Of a stretch of DNA of 64,000 bases, positions 25,112 to 35,157 are shown one piece after another. The translations under genes were made by a program, and so were the position numbers. The notes under the pieces are model-generated. The model was not told where the DNA came from and ran no database searches. It worked only from the letters and a program-made list of their open reading frames with translations. How positions within the stretch are numbered: position 1 is the stretch's first letter; each line of letters begins with the position of its first letter. The DNA comes from Blasia pusilla (lineage: Eukaryota > Marchantiophyta > Marchantiopsida > Blasiales), in the NCBI GenBank assembly GCA_050084515.1, contig CM114272.1:58218001-58282000 (forward strand), read 5' to 3'.

Positions 25112-26403
25112 TGTGATACCCACAATTTTGTAATTTTGAGATTTATACCTTTTGATTCAAGGAATGAAGACTCTATGAAGTAAAGGTTGTATATACAAGA
25201 TTATTTTAGATATTATGTTTGTGTATTGGGAGAATGAGTAATATTGAAATGGATCACAAAGCTCTTAGGACAAGGAAGAGAGGTGGAAAATCAAGGATTT
25301 GCCTTGGAGGAGAGGGAAATGCAGTAACGAAGTCTAAAGACTCAGAGTGAAGCTTGGAAAAGACAACGAAGCGTTATTAAGAACTTGTTTATGAAGTGCT
25401 TTGCTCTTGAACACAACACGATGAAGAAGAAGAGGAAGAAGTACTTCGCTCTTGAACAAAGCAAGAAGAGCGAAGCACTTGAAACAAGAGCGAAGAATGC
25501 AGCGCTTCGTCTTCAGGCCAAGAGGAAGAACTTCGTCCTCAAGGGAAGAAGAAGAGGTCCAGACTTTGCAGTGAAGCGAAGCTAAGACTCGAAGTGATTT
25601 CAAGTGGCACACTGTTGGAATAGTTAGACTAGGAAGAGGACCAGATAGGAAGTTAGGACAGTTACGCCCAACGGATTCATAGCGATCATAGGAAAAGATA
25701 AGATAACCGTAGATCAAGGTAGTTACAAATTCTCAATAGGTACTAGATTCATAAGAGATGCTTTAGATCTTTGGACCTACTGCTGTCTCGGAAGATTTTT
25801 GAGAAGCATGAAAGTAGCTATCCTCATCATTCTTTCACAAAGTCCTTATGCTGTAGGAATGGTCCAAGCAAGGGAGTAATACTCTCTCAAGCTTGTATAC
25901 ACTTTGAAGCTTTCTCATTCTTGATGGAGTAGTAAAGAACTCATTTCTTCATTCTGATTTGCGATGCATATGTGTGAGAATTCTTATTGGGTTTGCAGAG
26001 TGAAGAGTGAATCAGGAGAACACTCTCATCATTAGAATAATCAACATTGAGTTGTAAGAAATCTGTTCGACAGAGAGTAGCCTCCCTAGAAAGATTGAGT
26101 TCTGAAAGTAGGAGAAACTAGCTTCTTGTTGAGGTCTCTGTGAGGTTCTTTGGTGTCGAGTGAAGATCTACCTGAGCGTGAATTCAATTCCACTGGAGAG
26201 AATCGAGGAAAGAAATCTTGGTACTAAGGGGAGAGAAGAACACATTGATAAGTGATTGAATCCGAATTGTACAAACTTAACTACAAATATTACAAGATAA
26301 ATGCCATCTTGAACTCTCTTTTCACATAATCATGATCCTCTTGGGGATCGAACTCATTAAATTACGGTAAAAAGATCAATTCTTAAACTTCTTGTACATT
26401 ACA
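25112..26403. repeat. Solo LTR of another family with perfect 5-bp target duplication
   Basis: The block starts TGTGATACCCACAATTTTG and ends CTTGTACATTACA, i.e. TG...CA. It is flanked on both sides by GCCAG (25107-25111 and 26404-26408). Removing it and one GCCAG copy makes the gag reading frame run straight into the protease. It contains repeated GAAG/CTTC-rich palindromic motifs near 25385-25575. No coding domain is inside. The remaining LTR and interior were presumably lost by LTR-LTR recombination. Confidence 0.9.
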
Positions 26404-26408
26404 GCCAG

Positions 26409-26866
26409 CTCGACCGGCCAAAGAGCGAGCAGTGGTGACACGTGGCGTAGTGTTACTGGATAACCGAGCTGGAGTATTTCGCTTGGTTAGTCCGACGGGG
26501 ACAGTATACCACCCGCAGCGCGTCCTACTTGATTCAGGAGCGTAGCCCTTGATGTTAGGGAGGGCGGCGTGTTTAGCGTTGGGGTTATGGAAGGCCGACA
26601 TTCAGCCTTGTCCCTTCCAGATACAGACCTCGATTGGGGGCGTGTCATCCACATCATATATGACTCGACAAGAGATAGTTGTCAGAGTCCAGCCAGAGCA
26701 TGCGATAGATAGTGCTATGGTGCGCACACGTGCGATTACGACACGAGTTGAGTTATACGATGTGTTGGTGAGGAGTACAGTGTTATATTCATTAGGATTC
26801 ATTCTTGACTTCTGGGAGGAGACCGTTGCTTATCGGCAGGATGGCGGTCAAGTGACCGGTGGATGA
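26409..26866 (+). pseudogene. Gypsy aspartic protease domain, decayed
   Basis: This retropepsin domain would cut the polyprotein. The frame continues from gag across the excised solo LTR. The active-site motif is VLLDSGA near 26521-26541, immediately followed by a TAG stop and then PLMLG. A C-terminal YDVLV...YSLGFILDFWEE stretch is typical of this gypsy clade. The frame ends at 26866, and the polyprotein goes on one frame over, so an indel lies near 26850. Confidence 0.8.
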
Positions 26867-28213
26867 GTCAGTTACCCATGCAGTTTGTGGGACGAGGTGG
26901 TCGAGCACGAGACGGGTCTGTGACCACGTTGGCAGCTTTCATAGGTAGTGTTAGTTGGCCAAGAGAGTTGTTGGAGGGGAACGCACATGCAAAGGATTTC
27001 CCAGTAGCGGATAGTCCCACGGAGAGACAGTCCATGGCGGGTATCTCTTCCCATGTTGGCAAGACCTCTTCACCATTGTGGGGTACGACTCGAGAGCTAC
27101 AGAGGAGTGCCGACGACCTCGTGAGGCAGGCGTGGAGTCATACCTCTATTCGGGAGTAGCAAGAGTCCGATGGCGATTGGGATCTTGGAGTGGAGATGTT
27201 GACCCCAATGGATACCACACCCGTTGTGTGGTAGTGTCTAGAGGAGGGTGTTAGGGTGTTAGATCTCTTCGGAGGGATTAGAATTGGATTGGCTGCGGTA
27301 TTGCAAGCGAGCATACGTGTGCATCAATACCTTTATGTGGAGAGAGATGAGATTGCATGGCGAGTATTATTACGTCAGGTGGTGAGATTAGTCGAGAGGT
27401 ATCATGAGTGGTTTCCGATATCTGCAGTACGGGGATATCAGCATACACTACCCGCCGACATCTCCTTGGTGGGGGCGTAGGATCTGAATAGGGTTGGCAC
27501 CATTCATTTGGTGATTGCTAGATGGCCATGTCAGGGTTATTCATCAGCTGGCGGAGGGTTTGGATTGCAGGATCCGTGGTCAGGGATATTTTAGGCGATG
27601 CTGCAAGTAGTACAACACTTGCAGGAGAGTCAGACATATTTTTTGACGTGCATTTTGGAGAACGTGCCGTTGTTGGGAGACACTCGTGCACGTGTGATGA
27701 CGAGTGTGCATGAGGTGAGGTCTTGGTTGGGACCTGCTGTGGTGTTAGATGCAGCAAGAGTTGGATCACGCGCCCATCGTCCACCACTATGGTGGACGAG
27801 TTTGATACCATCAAAGGTACTGAGTCGAGCATACGATGGAGTCGAGAGAGCACCACATCTCACAATGGATGCTATTTTGGGCTTAGGGCGTCGATCTCAA
27901 GTGGTGACGTGGGATGATAGACCACCGTTGGCAATGGCCAATAGGATGGGGGAGTTGAGCGCAGCCTTACTTACGTTGGTGAGCTTCCCACCATCCCATG
28001 CCTTTCGTCAAGGAGGGCCAGGCATGATTTGGGATGAGGTGACCCGAGCGTTGGAGGAGCCTACAACAGATGAGCGTGAGCGCGGCATGGGGTTCACTAC
28101 TGGTACTACGGCGGTGCCAAGTATGATTGAGGCATCCGGGAGACAGGTGTTGGGGCAGGCGATGGACTTCAACTGTCTCACATGGATAGTTAGCCTAGGT
28201 ATGGCTGAGCTGA
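26867..28213 (+). pseudogene. C5 cytosine DNA methyltransferase domain inside gypsy pol (DNMT3-like layout)
   Basis: C5 methyltransferases transfer a methyl group from S-adenosylmethionine to cytosine in DNA. After a linker (26867-27240) the catalytic order is complete. Motif I is VLDLFGGIRIGL (27256-27291), where the usual FGGIG reads FGGIR. The YVERDE segment follows. Motif IV is WPCQGYSSAG, with the catalytic Cys codon at 27529-27531. Motif VI is LENVP (27655-27669). A DAARVGSRAHRP stretch matches the DNMT3 VSAAHR region. Near 28069-28200 lie ERERGMGFTTG and RQVLGQAMD, like the C-terminal motifs IX and X. The ENV/AHR/GFP pattern is closest to DNMT3, but PCQG in place of PCN is closer to DNMT1 or bacterial enzymes. 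In-frame stops occur at 27157, 27232, 27478 and 27592, and a frameshift lies near 28205. The catalytic region is about 320 codons, a normal length. It is flanked by protease and RT in the same orientation. This copy cannot be active as read. Confidence 0.88.
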
Positions 28214-29960
28214 GATGGATGCGAGTGTCATCCATGCCGTCACGTCCACGAGTTGGAGCATTTCCTTCTGGGTCTATAAAGGCATTGGCTGGGGGCAAGA
28301 CACCATCCCATGGACTTCTTGGGACGTCATTCGAGCGGAGATTGCAAAGGCGGCCACAGCAGCACATGTTCATTTTTTGGATGTGGAGCATGGTGTAGAA
28401 GGTCAGAGTGGAGTGGCTGTTGTGGAGGTGGCTAGGGTTGCTACATAGCAACCAAATCCGGAGGTTGCATCCTCTTCGAGTGAGGTCACCATGGATACTT
28501 GGGAGTGTGTGATAGGTCTCAAGTTGATAGGAGGAGAGCGGCGGCGAGTTCATAGGTTTCTAAGAGGGCATGTCAGTTTTTTTGCCTTTAGTATGAGAGA
28601 CTTGGGTACGCTGAAGGGTCCTGGGATACGGATTGAGTTGGCTAGGAATACGCCGATCTTTTGTCGACCCTACATGTATTCTCATATGGAGCGAGCTTTG
28701 ATTCAGAGCAGGAGTCAGGACTTGTTGGAGGCAGGACTTGTGGAGTTATCACATGGGGAGTATGCATCTGCCACATTCATGCCGGCGAAGAAGGATATGC
28801 ATGGCAATTGGACAGATAGGCAGATGTGTGGAGATTACCGTCCTATCAATCGACAGAGGAGGTTAGATCAGTATGCCATGCCTACTCCTGAGGAGATCTT
28901 TGATGCGGTAGGGCATGCAAAGATCTTCAGTACTTTAGATCTCTGTGGTGGCTATCATCAGCTTCCTATTAGGTTGGAGGACAGGGAGAAGACAACATTC
29001 CGGGAGATAGATCGGTTCGGGAGAGATTGCTTATATGAGTGGCGGTTCTTACCATTTGGGTTGAAGAACGCGCCTGCGGAGTTTTAAAGAGTGATGGATA
29101 GGATTATGGCTAACTTGGATTTTGTACGATGTTACTTAGATGATATTCTTATCTTCAGTTCCACGGTTGAGGAGCATGAGTGACACCTAGAGGAGGTGTT
29201 TCGGCGATTGCAGTTACATGGACTGAAGTTACATCTAGGCAAGTGCACATTCCTTTAGGAGCATATTGAGTACTTGGGACACACCATATACCCGAGTGGG
29301 TTAGGTGTTCAGAAGATGAAGGTGGAGGCTCATGCGCAGATTTCACGCCCTACAGATGTGAGTCGAGTTCGAGCGTTTCTTGGACTGGCAAACTTCTATC
29401 GATGGTATGTCAAGGGTTTTAGTGCGATTGCAAAGTCTTTGACCTTGTTGACGAGACTTGATCAAATTTGGTTGTGGGGAGATGATTAGGAGCGGGCATT
29501 TCAGGAGCTCAAGGACATGTTGACGTCCTCACCCATTTTACAGAGATCGGTTAGGGGTCACCCATTCCAGTTACATACGGATTGGAGCATGTTGGGTCTA
29601 GGAGCAGTGCTTCCTCAAAGGGATAATGAGGAGAGAGAGTTCGTTGTGGCTCACGCGAGCTGATCAAACAACATTGCAGAGGCGAAGTACAGCTCCTATG
29701 AGGGAGAGTGCTTGGTTGTAGTGTGGGCAATGGCACATTTCACGTGCTATTTATTCGGAAACCCTTTCACACTTATCATTGATCATCAGCCGTTGAGGTG
29801 GTTGATGGAGTCCGACAAGCTTACGAGAAAGCTTGCCAGGTGGGCTCTATTACTACAGGAGTATGAGTTCAAGGTGGTTCACAGGCCAAGTGGGATGAAC
29901 CACGATGCGGATGGGTTGAGTCGTAATCCATGTCCGAGTCTGAGAGATGACAGAGGAGCT
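28214..29960 (+). pseudogene. Gypsy reverse transcriptase and RNase H, decayed
   Basis: This part copies element RNA into DNA. The frame runs from about 28215. The RT part shows CGDYRPINRQRRLDQYAMP, FSTLDLCGGYHQLPI, FLPFGLKNAPAEF and the active-site YLDDILIF near 29131-29154. The RNase H part shows HTDWSMLGLGAVL, AKYSSYEGECLVVVWA and IIDHQPLRWLM, ending with HDADGLSRNPC. In-frame stops are at 28446 (TAG), 29085 (TAA), 29181 (TGA), 29256 (TAG), 29487 (TAG) and 29661 (TGA), with no frameshift seen. The order RT, RNase H, integrase fixes the element as Ty3/gypsy. Confidence 0.93.
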
Positions 29961-31226
29961 CGATGGCATGGAGAGAGTGATGAGGAGATGATGCTCGGTT
30001 GGCATGCATCTGCCTATCTTTGTTGGTTGACTATGGTAGGTCAGTCGCAGGTGATGACTTTTGTGGTGGGGTTGGATGATAAGTCTTTGGATTCGGAGGT
30101 CAGTGAGGAGGCGACAGGTGGTTGTGATATCCATGACGACATGGAGGTTGTGGAGTTCTTGCGCACTGGCGTCATAGCGAGCATAGTGAGTGCTAGGGAG
30201 TGGGATCGGATCCTACAGAGAGCCAGGAGGTTCAGGTGGGAGGAGACTCATATTTTGCGGGTATGGGGAGATGGTAGGATATGAGTGGCACCTCATCCTT
30301 CCCAGCGAGCACGTGCAGTGCGACATGCCCATGAGGAGTTGGGGCATTTTGGAGTAAAGCATACTTACAGCTCACTCCAGATTCAGTATTGGTGGCGTGG
30401 CATGCATATTAGGATACATCAGTTTGTGGCCAGATGTATGGTATGTGATAGAGTGCAAGCATCCTTCAATGCTCCCACTCCGTAATTACATCCTTTGTTG
30501 ATTATGGGTTTAGGTTATCGGTGGAGTTTAGACTTCGCAGGACCTTTGTCATTGACGGGGCCTCATCATAGGTACGTGTTGGTCATGGTGGAGCATTTCT
30601 CCAAGTGGATAGAGTTGGTGGCACTACCGGACAAGGCGAGCGAGGGAACAACTTATGCATTTTTAGATCGTGTGCTTAGTCACTTTGGTGCACCGGCGGA
30701 GGTGTTGACTGACCAGGGTACCGAGTTTAGTGGCGAGTTTCAGGCCTTGTGTGATCAGGCGCTGATAGATCACTGCACCACGTCCAGAGATCATCTTGAG
30801 GTGGATGGGTTGGCGGAGAGAGTAGTACAGACAATGAAGAGAGGATTGCGCAAGTATGGCTTGCAGCGGGGATAGTTGAGGGAGTGGGACCTACAATTGC
30901 TATGGTTGGCTATGTGTTATCGCTTTAGTCGGCAGACATCTTTGGCGTCATTTTCACCGTACTTTTTGCTCTTTGGGAGAGAGTCAGATTTACCTGCAGC
31001 TATTCGACGTGACATGGCGGAGGTGTTAGATCTCGATGATCCAGACGTGTGGGTACAAGCGTGTTCTCAGAAGGCGGAGATTTTTCGTAGAGTTATGCCT
31101 ATGGCCTTTGAGAACTTAGCTATTGCTCAGCATAGAGATACATTGAGGTACGCAACCATTCGTGGAGGAGGTTATCGTCCAGGGATTAGGAGGTTTCATC
31201 CTGGAGATTACGTGTATTTACAGTAG
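29961..31226 (+). pseudogene. Gypsy integrase, decayed
   Basis: Integrase inserts the element DNA into the host. The HHCC zinc-binding region is visible (HAHEELGHFGVKHT ... CMVCDR, near 30331-30450). The catalytic core then has D in LDFAGP, D in VLTDQGTEF and E in DGLAERVVQT, the D,D,~35,E pattern. A C-terminal RRFHPGDYVYLQ stretch is the usual post-core module. Stops lie at 30282, 30483, 30873 and 31224 in an otherwise open frame. Downstream of 31226 the frame soon enters LTR sequence, so the C-terminal extension appears deleted. I saw no chromodomain. Confidence 0.92.
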
Positions 31227-31264
31227 GCGGCATCCACGACGCTAGATGTCACTGCAGGGCGGGT

Positions 31265-31387
31265 TGTATATGTATGAGTTGATTTTTGTACATGTGTGGT
31301 TCTACCCGTGTGTGGGGAAGATCGGTGTTGTGTGATGTGGATGTGACCAACGATGTATGTTGTATAGCGACGTGTATGCGCATGAAA
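31265..31387 (+). repeat. Partial 3' LTR, family A (last ~120 bp only)
   Basis: TATATGTATGAGTTGATTT, GGGGAAGATCGGTGTTGTG and GATGTATGTTGTATAGCG match the end of the solo LTR at 42851-43468. The first ~490 bases of the LTR are missing, so a deletion joins the end of integrase to the LTR tail. Confidence 0.8.
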
Positions 31388-33398
31388 TTTTTTTTCTATG
31401 TCTCTTTGTCTCAATTTCTTCTTTGTTACCATGAGATTTTTGATTTTTTTCTCCTTTGAAAAACAGTTCTGATCAAGTTTCCACCAAGTTTCTCAATAAT
31501 TCTAGGATCATTTTGATCATTTTTTTAAATCAAGATTTTATCTCATTTCTACTTTCAAGGGATTTCTTAATGTATTATTTCATTTCATCAAATTTTTTTA
31601 TTAGAATTTCTACTCATTTTCTTCCATTTGATCTTATTTATTGATGTTGATTTGTTAAACTCCATAATTTTTTTGCTTACTTTCCCTTCTGATAATTTTT
31701 TCTTCATGTATTGCATGGTGGATTATATTATTTACTGTAGCAAATAGAGACTTTTATTTTTATAGACACATGTCACTATATGGGAAAGATATTCCAATAC
31801 TAGTAGAAATGAACGACACCAGGTTGTAAATTATGAAACCAAATTCATGTAGAAAAACCATGTAAAATTTAGAAGGCTATCTTATACTTATATGAATAAA
31901 AAATGATAGGATCAAATTTGGAATAACAACTTGAAAAGAAAGGATTTTTCAAAGTAAATGTTCCTTGGGAAGGGTACTAACTGGTATAAGTCGTAGGTGT
32001 ATCCTCTAACAAGCTTCAATAGTTGGCACTATTAATTGGCCAAAGTCATAGAAAGTGAATGATGTGCAAGATATGATACTTTTGTATCGCTCCTTCTATA
32101 TGTATGTGTCTGTAAGACAAAGTGAGTGAGTTGATTTTTAGTCTATCAGATGCCTAGTAGGCCTATGAGACCCCTTCAACATATGTGATATTTACATGGC
32201 ATCTGACGGACACCTTTACGTCTAGATTTCAAACATTTAAGTTCGGTGTTCCCACGAAGGAGAGTTGGGTTTTTAATGAAGATCTGAAACTTTCTTTTAT
32301 CTAAATTCTTGATTTGGGAGAATAGTCAAGGCACACAAAGTGTACTTTCTCTCGAACATAGATCATCCATGCCCTAGACAAGGGATGCCACCACCTTGGG
32401 GTTGAGATTGCCCCCAATGTCCAAGGGAAGAGTTGAACTGAGGATCTCTTTGAGAGGACCATATGTCAATTCAACTAACCTCTTGGCCTGCAGGTTAGTG
32501 GAGAGAGAGAGAGAGTGTAGTCCCTCTCTTTGAAGCTAATCTCTGTAGGACACGGAAGGATGATTTGATGGTTTTCATTGTGGTAGCTATAGACCTTAAG
32601 TGTGAGATTATGTAGGTGTAGGTGGTGACATGAGAGATTGCTATTAGGTGATCAAGATGGAGATAAACAAAATCAAAATTTGAAGTGATCTAAATAGGCA
32701 TTGATTTATTCCACTTTCCATTGAAATGTATGTGGTAAATATGTGAGAAGTTTGACCCCTTTTTGCATGATCTCCTCCAATTTATGAATAGAATGTCTTC
32801 ACATCTTCCACTCATATTATAGAGTGTATATCTTTTGTACATTACAATGTGCCCAAGAAAGTGGACTTTTGAGGCTCGTTAAAACCATGGGAAATGCCAA
32901 TGATTAGAGACTCTCTTTCTAATAGTTGTGTTCCCGTTACTATTATTGTTTGAAGTGAAGGTAGCTTAGAGGGAGATTTTCCCTTCTCTTTTAAGGCAGT
33001 TTGTGGTCTTAGACATCATTTGCTTTGGAATCCCCTTCTACTTCATTATAAGAGAGGAACAAGGATGAGTGCGTAGACTTTATCATCACGAAGTTTCCTC
33101 TCTACATGCAAACAAAAATATTCCTACAAAGCATCACTAAAAGTTTCATTTAGAGATAATTTCGTGGGTAGCATAAGGAGCCCTGACATCCTCACCCTTA
33201 CAACCCTCGCGCAGGTGTAGATTGAAACGTAGAAATCCTCATTTGAAGAGCTATGTGCAAGTGATAATATAGATTGAGTTATGATTCCCCTTAGATTCTC
33301 TCGTTAGAGATAGATAACGATGCAACATCACATTAAGACAAGTTCTCCCATCTGCTTTTATCACCACCCCTACTGTGATTCTCAAATCTAATTGGGCA
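31388..33398. other. Intergenic, one possible SINE-like tract
   Basis: There is no gene. Around 32395-32512 the minus strand reads GAGGTTAGTTGAATTG and then CAGTTCAACTC, spaced like the A and B boxes of a tRNA-derived SINE; this is weak. A short GA run lies at 32500-32515. The rest is AT-rich without recognised domains. Confidence 0.35.
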
Positions 33399-33428
33399 AG
33401 CAAGCAGAATTAGAACATTCTGCTTGCT
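33399..33428. repeat. 12-bp perfect stem hairpin
   Basis: AGCAAGCAGAAT (33399-33410), a six-base loop and the exact reverse complement ATTCTGCTTGCT (33417-33428). No U-run follows and no neighbouring gene uses it. It could be an element end or a chance palindrome. Confidence 0.6.
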
Positions 33429-35157
33429 CGCATTCCTTGTAAAACTAACCATGAGGAGTTGGAGTCATGCTCTAATGGAACTCCAAAGTATTTGGCAAAG
33501 CCTGCAAAGCAAAGAGTATTGCATTTTGGATGTGTTGGTACCAAGAGGCAAGTTCTGTCACTTTACAGCGAATCTAATAGAGCTGTTCACTTTAGATGAA
33601 GAATAGAAAAGGCAAAGCAAGAAACTTGGGATGATTGCTATGGCAACCCAACAAGAGTACAAAACTCCACCGATGTTGAGTAGAAGTTGAGAGTAAATCC
33701 ATACCTTGTGGAGTTTGGCTGGCCAGAGACCAAAGATCATTCCAAGGACATGAAAACCATGTGCGGAGACGAGGGATGTGATTGAGACAATTTACATCAA
33801 TTTGAAGCTCGAGCTGCAGAGACACTGTCGTGCACATTTTGGCTGACCAAGAGACCAGACAGATTAATGGGACAGAACTGCTCAGAAGATCCATCACCAA
33901 CAAGCTGCAGAGAGACTGATCCAACAAACAGGTTTAAGCTGATATGGTCTACCATTGCCGGCCAAGAGAAGGGAATCATTCACAAATGGCACAAGATACA
34001 GGCAAGGACAAGTGATCGAGACAAGATCCATCAATGTTCAACACGAGTCGCAAGAGAGACTGTCCACCTGGTAGGCTTCAACTCGGCTGCTCCTGTAATA
34101 TTGGACGCAAGCTGTAGAGAGAGGCAATCAAGCTGGCAAGATGGAGAACAGGGGAAGAAAAGTGCGCTGAAGAGATAGAGGCAGGGGCATATCCATTGCT
34201 CAAAGAGTTGTTCCTCCTGAAGTTATCTGGAATTTCTTCTTGTCATACTTAAGGAGTAGCTTTTTCATTCTTCCCCCCAATGCACCAGATTGGATCTCCG
34301 ATTCATGAAGGAGATCTCTGAGTGTGGAAGAAGCATATGTCCCACAAGTTTTTGCAACGCTCCACAACTTCTCCCTTAGTTCTGAGGATGTTCGAGGAAT
34401 TACACAGGAACCTGTGAAAAGAGATGCATGTGAAATGTTCATTAGCCATGGTTGAATTGACAACTTCTGATCCTGTGCCATGCTCATCCCGCGCCGGGTA
34501 ACAAATAGCGTATTCCGACAGTCAGGATCCACTCACAAGTACAGCAGTGGCAAGGCACAGCTCAGTTGCTCAATTGTTCTGACCTCCAGGGTCCCACTCT
34601 TGGCAGGAGAGATGTCTGTGACATACTCCTGGGTGTGCAGTTTACCCATTGTTCCCACATATCAGGCAACATTCATTCTATCCTCCTAACTTTGGTGCAA
34701 GCCAGCTGCTCCCCAGAGCTGTACTAGACAACCATTGCGATGGGTGCAAATGAGTTTGCTGCAAAGCATACCTTTAAGCCAGGGCAAACTCATGGACTAT
34801 GTAGATAGTCTAAGATCGGATGCAGGATGGGAAAGAACAAATCGAGTGAATTCTAATTTTGATGCCCTGGTAACCAGCCAAATACTGCCATTTATGCACA
34901 AAAGATGAAAACAAATGTGGGAAAGCCTTGTTCCACGACAGAATACTTCCCCAGATAAAACCGTTGCAATAATTGCAAATAAGTTTTGACAACAAAATTT
35001 TACTTTGAATTGGTAAGAACGGACCCAATTCCTTTTAGTTCCATGCTGTAAAATCGGTGCATTTTCTAAAGCCGACACAACTAAATCATCTCAACTGGAC
35101 TGTACTCTTGTTTGATGGTACTAAATTTCACAAAGTGGAAATGATGGAAAAGATAGT
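33429..35157. other. Intergenic / 3' flank of the RBM34-like gene
   Basis: No recognised domain. An open frame of 110 codons on the minus strand (34200-34532) matches no family I know and lacks a clear start. The part near 35157 should include the RBM34-like 3' untranslated region. Confidence 0.4.

Larger units (their letters stand above)
21685..31387 (+). mobile_element. Decayed Ty3/gypsy retrotransposon carrying a cytosine methyltransferase
   Basis: The order is partial 5' LTR, gag with zinc knuckles, aspartic protease, C5 cytosine methyltransferase, reverse transcriptase, RNase H, integrase, partial 3' LTR. Protease and RT before integrase is the Ty3/gypsy order. Its LTR matches the solo LTR at 42851-43468. 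A foreign solo LTR (25112-26403) sits inside. There is no clear primer-binding site after the 5' LTR, and I saw no matching target duplication (GGATT on the left, A/T-rich on the right). Many in-frame stops and at least three frameshifts make the element non-autonomous now. The methyltransferase is in the polyprotein reading direction and flanked on both sides by pol domains, so it was part of the element rather than a later insertion. Confidence 0.9.

Noticed and set aside
27518-28553. Minus-strand frames of 77-181 codons
   Set aside because: They are shadows of the methyltransferase/RT coding strand.
21680-31392. Target-site duplication of the gypsy element
   Set aside because: The left flank GGATT is not repeated after 31387; the ends have probably been deleted.
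32395-32512. Firm SINE call
   Set aside because: Only A/B-box-like words are seen; no tail, no target duplication and no second copy in the window.
34200-34532. 110-codon minus-strand frame
   Set aside because: No known domain, no supported start, and no splice partner; kept only as unassigned sequence.
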